Both the position numbers and the translations under genes were made by a program. Below the pieces are notes generated by a model. That model did not search any database. It saw nothing but the letters and a program-made list of their open reading frames with translations, and was not told the origin of the DNA. A stretch of 37,361 nt of DNA from Burkholderiales bacterium (lineage in GTDB: Bacteria > Pseudomonadota > Gammaproteobacteria > Burkholderiales > Burkholderiaceae_C). The number at the start of each line of letters is the position of its first letter. Within the stretch, counting starts at the first letter, position 1. This document shows positions 35,457 through 37,361 of the stretch, piece after piece. The stretch spans positions 1-37,361 of the forward strand of contig JAEKLF010000078.1 of the NCBI GenBank assembly GCA_019509985.1, written 5' to 3'.

Positions 35457-36429
35457 ACCTGCGACCCGGGCTGCTGCTCACGCTGCTGCTGGTCGTCGGC
35501 GGCCTCGGCGTGCTGGCCGGCGTGCTGGTCGGCAGCACCGGCTGGGCCGACCTGGGTGACGACAGCATGGCCGTCATCCTGTGGGACATCCGGCTGCCGC
35601 GCTCGCTCGGCGCCTGGCTGGCCGGTGCGTTGCTGGGCATGGCGGGCGCGATGTCGCAGGGCCTGTTCCGCAACCCGCTGGCCGACCCCTACCTGCTCGG
35701 CAGCGCCTCCGGCGCCGGCCTGGCCGTGGCCATCGCGCTGGCGCTGACGGGCGTGTCGCCGCAGACCTCGTCGCTGCTCGCCCACGTCGGCCTGACCGGC
35801 ATCGCCTTCGTCGGCACGCTGGTGGGCGTGGGCCTGACGCTGATCCTCGCCCGCGGCGTGGAGCAGACGCTGCGCCTGCTGCTGGCCGGCGTCGTCGTCG
35901 GCGTGGTGCTGAACGCGCTGACCGGCCTGGCCTCGCTGTGGGCGCCGGACATCCTGCGCGCGATGCAGGCCTTCCTGCTCGGCAACACCGGCCTGCTGGG
36001 TTGGAGCAGCGTCAGCGTGATGGTCGCGAGCGGCGTCGCGGCGCTGGTTGTCGGCCTGCTGGCCAGCCCGGCGCTCGATGCGCTGACACTGGGCGAAGCG
36101 ACTGCCGCGTCGCTGGGCATTCGCATGGGCATGATGCGGCTGCTGCTGATCCTCGCGTTCGCATTGGCCACCGGCGCGGCCGTCGCGCAGACCGGCATCG
36201 TCGCCTTCGTCGGCCTGGTCGCGCCCCACCTCGTGCGCGCGCTGTGCCCGATGCTGCATGGCCGCCTCATCATGCTGTCGGCCGCGGCCGGCGGCGCGCT
36301 GCTGCTGGCGGCCGACGTGCTTGCGCGGGCGCTGATCCGCCCGCAGGAGCTGCCGGTGGGCCTGGTCACCGCGCTGCTCGGCGGGGTCTATCTGCTCGTG
36401 CTGATGCATAAACGAGGGGTACCCAAGCG

Positions 36430-36433
<4 letters not shown>
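35453..36433 (+). CDS. btuC: B12 ABC transporter permease BtuC
   Basis: A 326-residue FecCD-family permease with about nine or ten membrane segments. Conserved stretches are RLPRSLGAWLAGALLGMAG, MSQGLFRNPLADPYLLGSASGA and GIVAFVGLVAPHLVRAL. The GTG start overlaps the btuF stop (GTGA), and the TGA overlaps the btuD start (ATGA). It forms the BtuC2D2 importer with the adjacent ATPase, which is damaged here, so the permease may lack its own partner. Confidence 0.92.
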
Positions 36434-37084
<651 letters not shown>

Positions 37085-37088
<4 letters not shown>

Positions 37089-37361
37089 CGAGCTGCCCTG
37101 CCCTCTTCATCAGCGCGCCGTCTTCGGGCTCGGGCAAGACCGGCGTCACCGCGGCCATCGCGCGCAGTCACGCCCGCCGCGGCCAGCATGTGCGTGTGTT
37201 CAAGACCGGGCCGGACTTCCTCGACCCGACCATCCTCGAGCGCGCCAGCGGCCGATCCGTCTACCAGCTCGACCTCTTCATGGGCGGCTTCGCGCACTGC
37301 CAGGCGCTGCTGGCCGAAGCAGCCACCGAGGCCGACCTCATCCTCGTCGAAGGCGTCATGG
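37085..37361 (+). CDS. cobB: Cobyrinate a,c-diamide synthase (CobB/CbiA), 5' part
   Basis: The start ATG at 37085 overlaps the old btuD stop. The 92 visible residues begin TSCPALFISAPSSGSGKTGV. This has the deviant Walker A SSGSGKT of the CobB/CbiA/CobQ amidotransferase family. VRVFKTGPDFLDPTILERASG and QLDLFMGG are also typical. The enzyme amidates the a and c side chains of cobyrinate with glutamine and ATP. The gene continues beyond the right edge, so the glutaminase domain is not seen. Its presence implies that de novo or late corrin synthesis is encoded here, not only uptake. Confidence 0.9.

Overview
The window is about 37 kb of high-GC, densely packed DNA. It fits a betaproteobacterium of the order Burkholderiales, probably in the Roseateles/Rubrivivax/Mitsuaria neighbourhood. 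The evidence is the GC-rich codon use, the hrcA-nadK-recN-rapZ block, the mutM/mutY pair, the lolB-ispE-tRNA-Gln-prs-rplY chromosomal string and many 4-bp start/stop overlaps. The placement rests on recollected gene order and protein likeness, not on a search.

Left edge (1 to about 2240). This lower-GC stretch looks like the end of an integrative element. It holds an open frame running in from outside the window, a minus-strand gene whose N-terminus resembles the DUF6499 regulator-like domain seen on conjugative elements, and a complete tRNA with anticodon CAU split by a 249-nt group I intron. Next to it are three GTAGCAAA direct repeats and a tRNA 5' half cut off just past the anticodon loop. 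The simplest reading is that an element integrated into the anticodon arm of the resident tRNA gene and brought a replacement copy whose target site is broken by the self-splicing intron.

Core block (2336 to 6989). hrcA (minus) diverges from nadK, recN and rapZ (plus). An imperfect 56-bp tandem duplication lies between hrcA and nadK.

Cell-wall sensing cassette (about 6987 to 10315). A BlaI-type repressor with a dyad-rich operator is translationally coupled to an M56 (BlaR1-like) membrane metallopeptidase. Its sensor end is a PBP7/PbpG-like S11 DD-peptidase rather than a class D beta-lactamase-like domain. Then, 14 bp on, comes a D-amino-acid-oxidase-like flavoprotein whose motifs are circularly permuted. 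This trio is the best candidate for an undescribed system.

Repair, chemotaxis and envelope genes (10312 to 19470). A chemoreceptor with a CheR-docking tail, a small membrane protein, mutY and mutM lie on the minus strand. A TPR protein, lolB, ispE, tRNA-Gln, prs and rplY lie on the plus strand.

Minus-strand insertion (19484 to 30678). A DUF5666 lipoprotein and a four-gene MdtABC-type RND efflux operon with its outer-membrane channel sit between rplY and pth, which are usually neighbours in this order. MdtA has an unusual tail with a 35-residue duplicated motif. MdtB carries an in-frame palindromic insertion of about 20 codons.

B12 region (31832 to window end). A cobalamin riboswitch with a visible intrinsic terminator controls btuB, cobU, btuF, btuC, btuD and cobB, mostly with overlapping starts and stops. 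btuD is broken: a segment that should encode the H-loop is missing, the frame is shifted, and a perfect 10-bp hairpin sits at the junction. cobB runs off the right edge.
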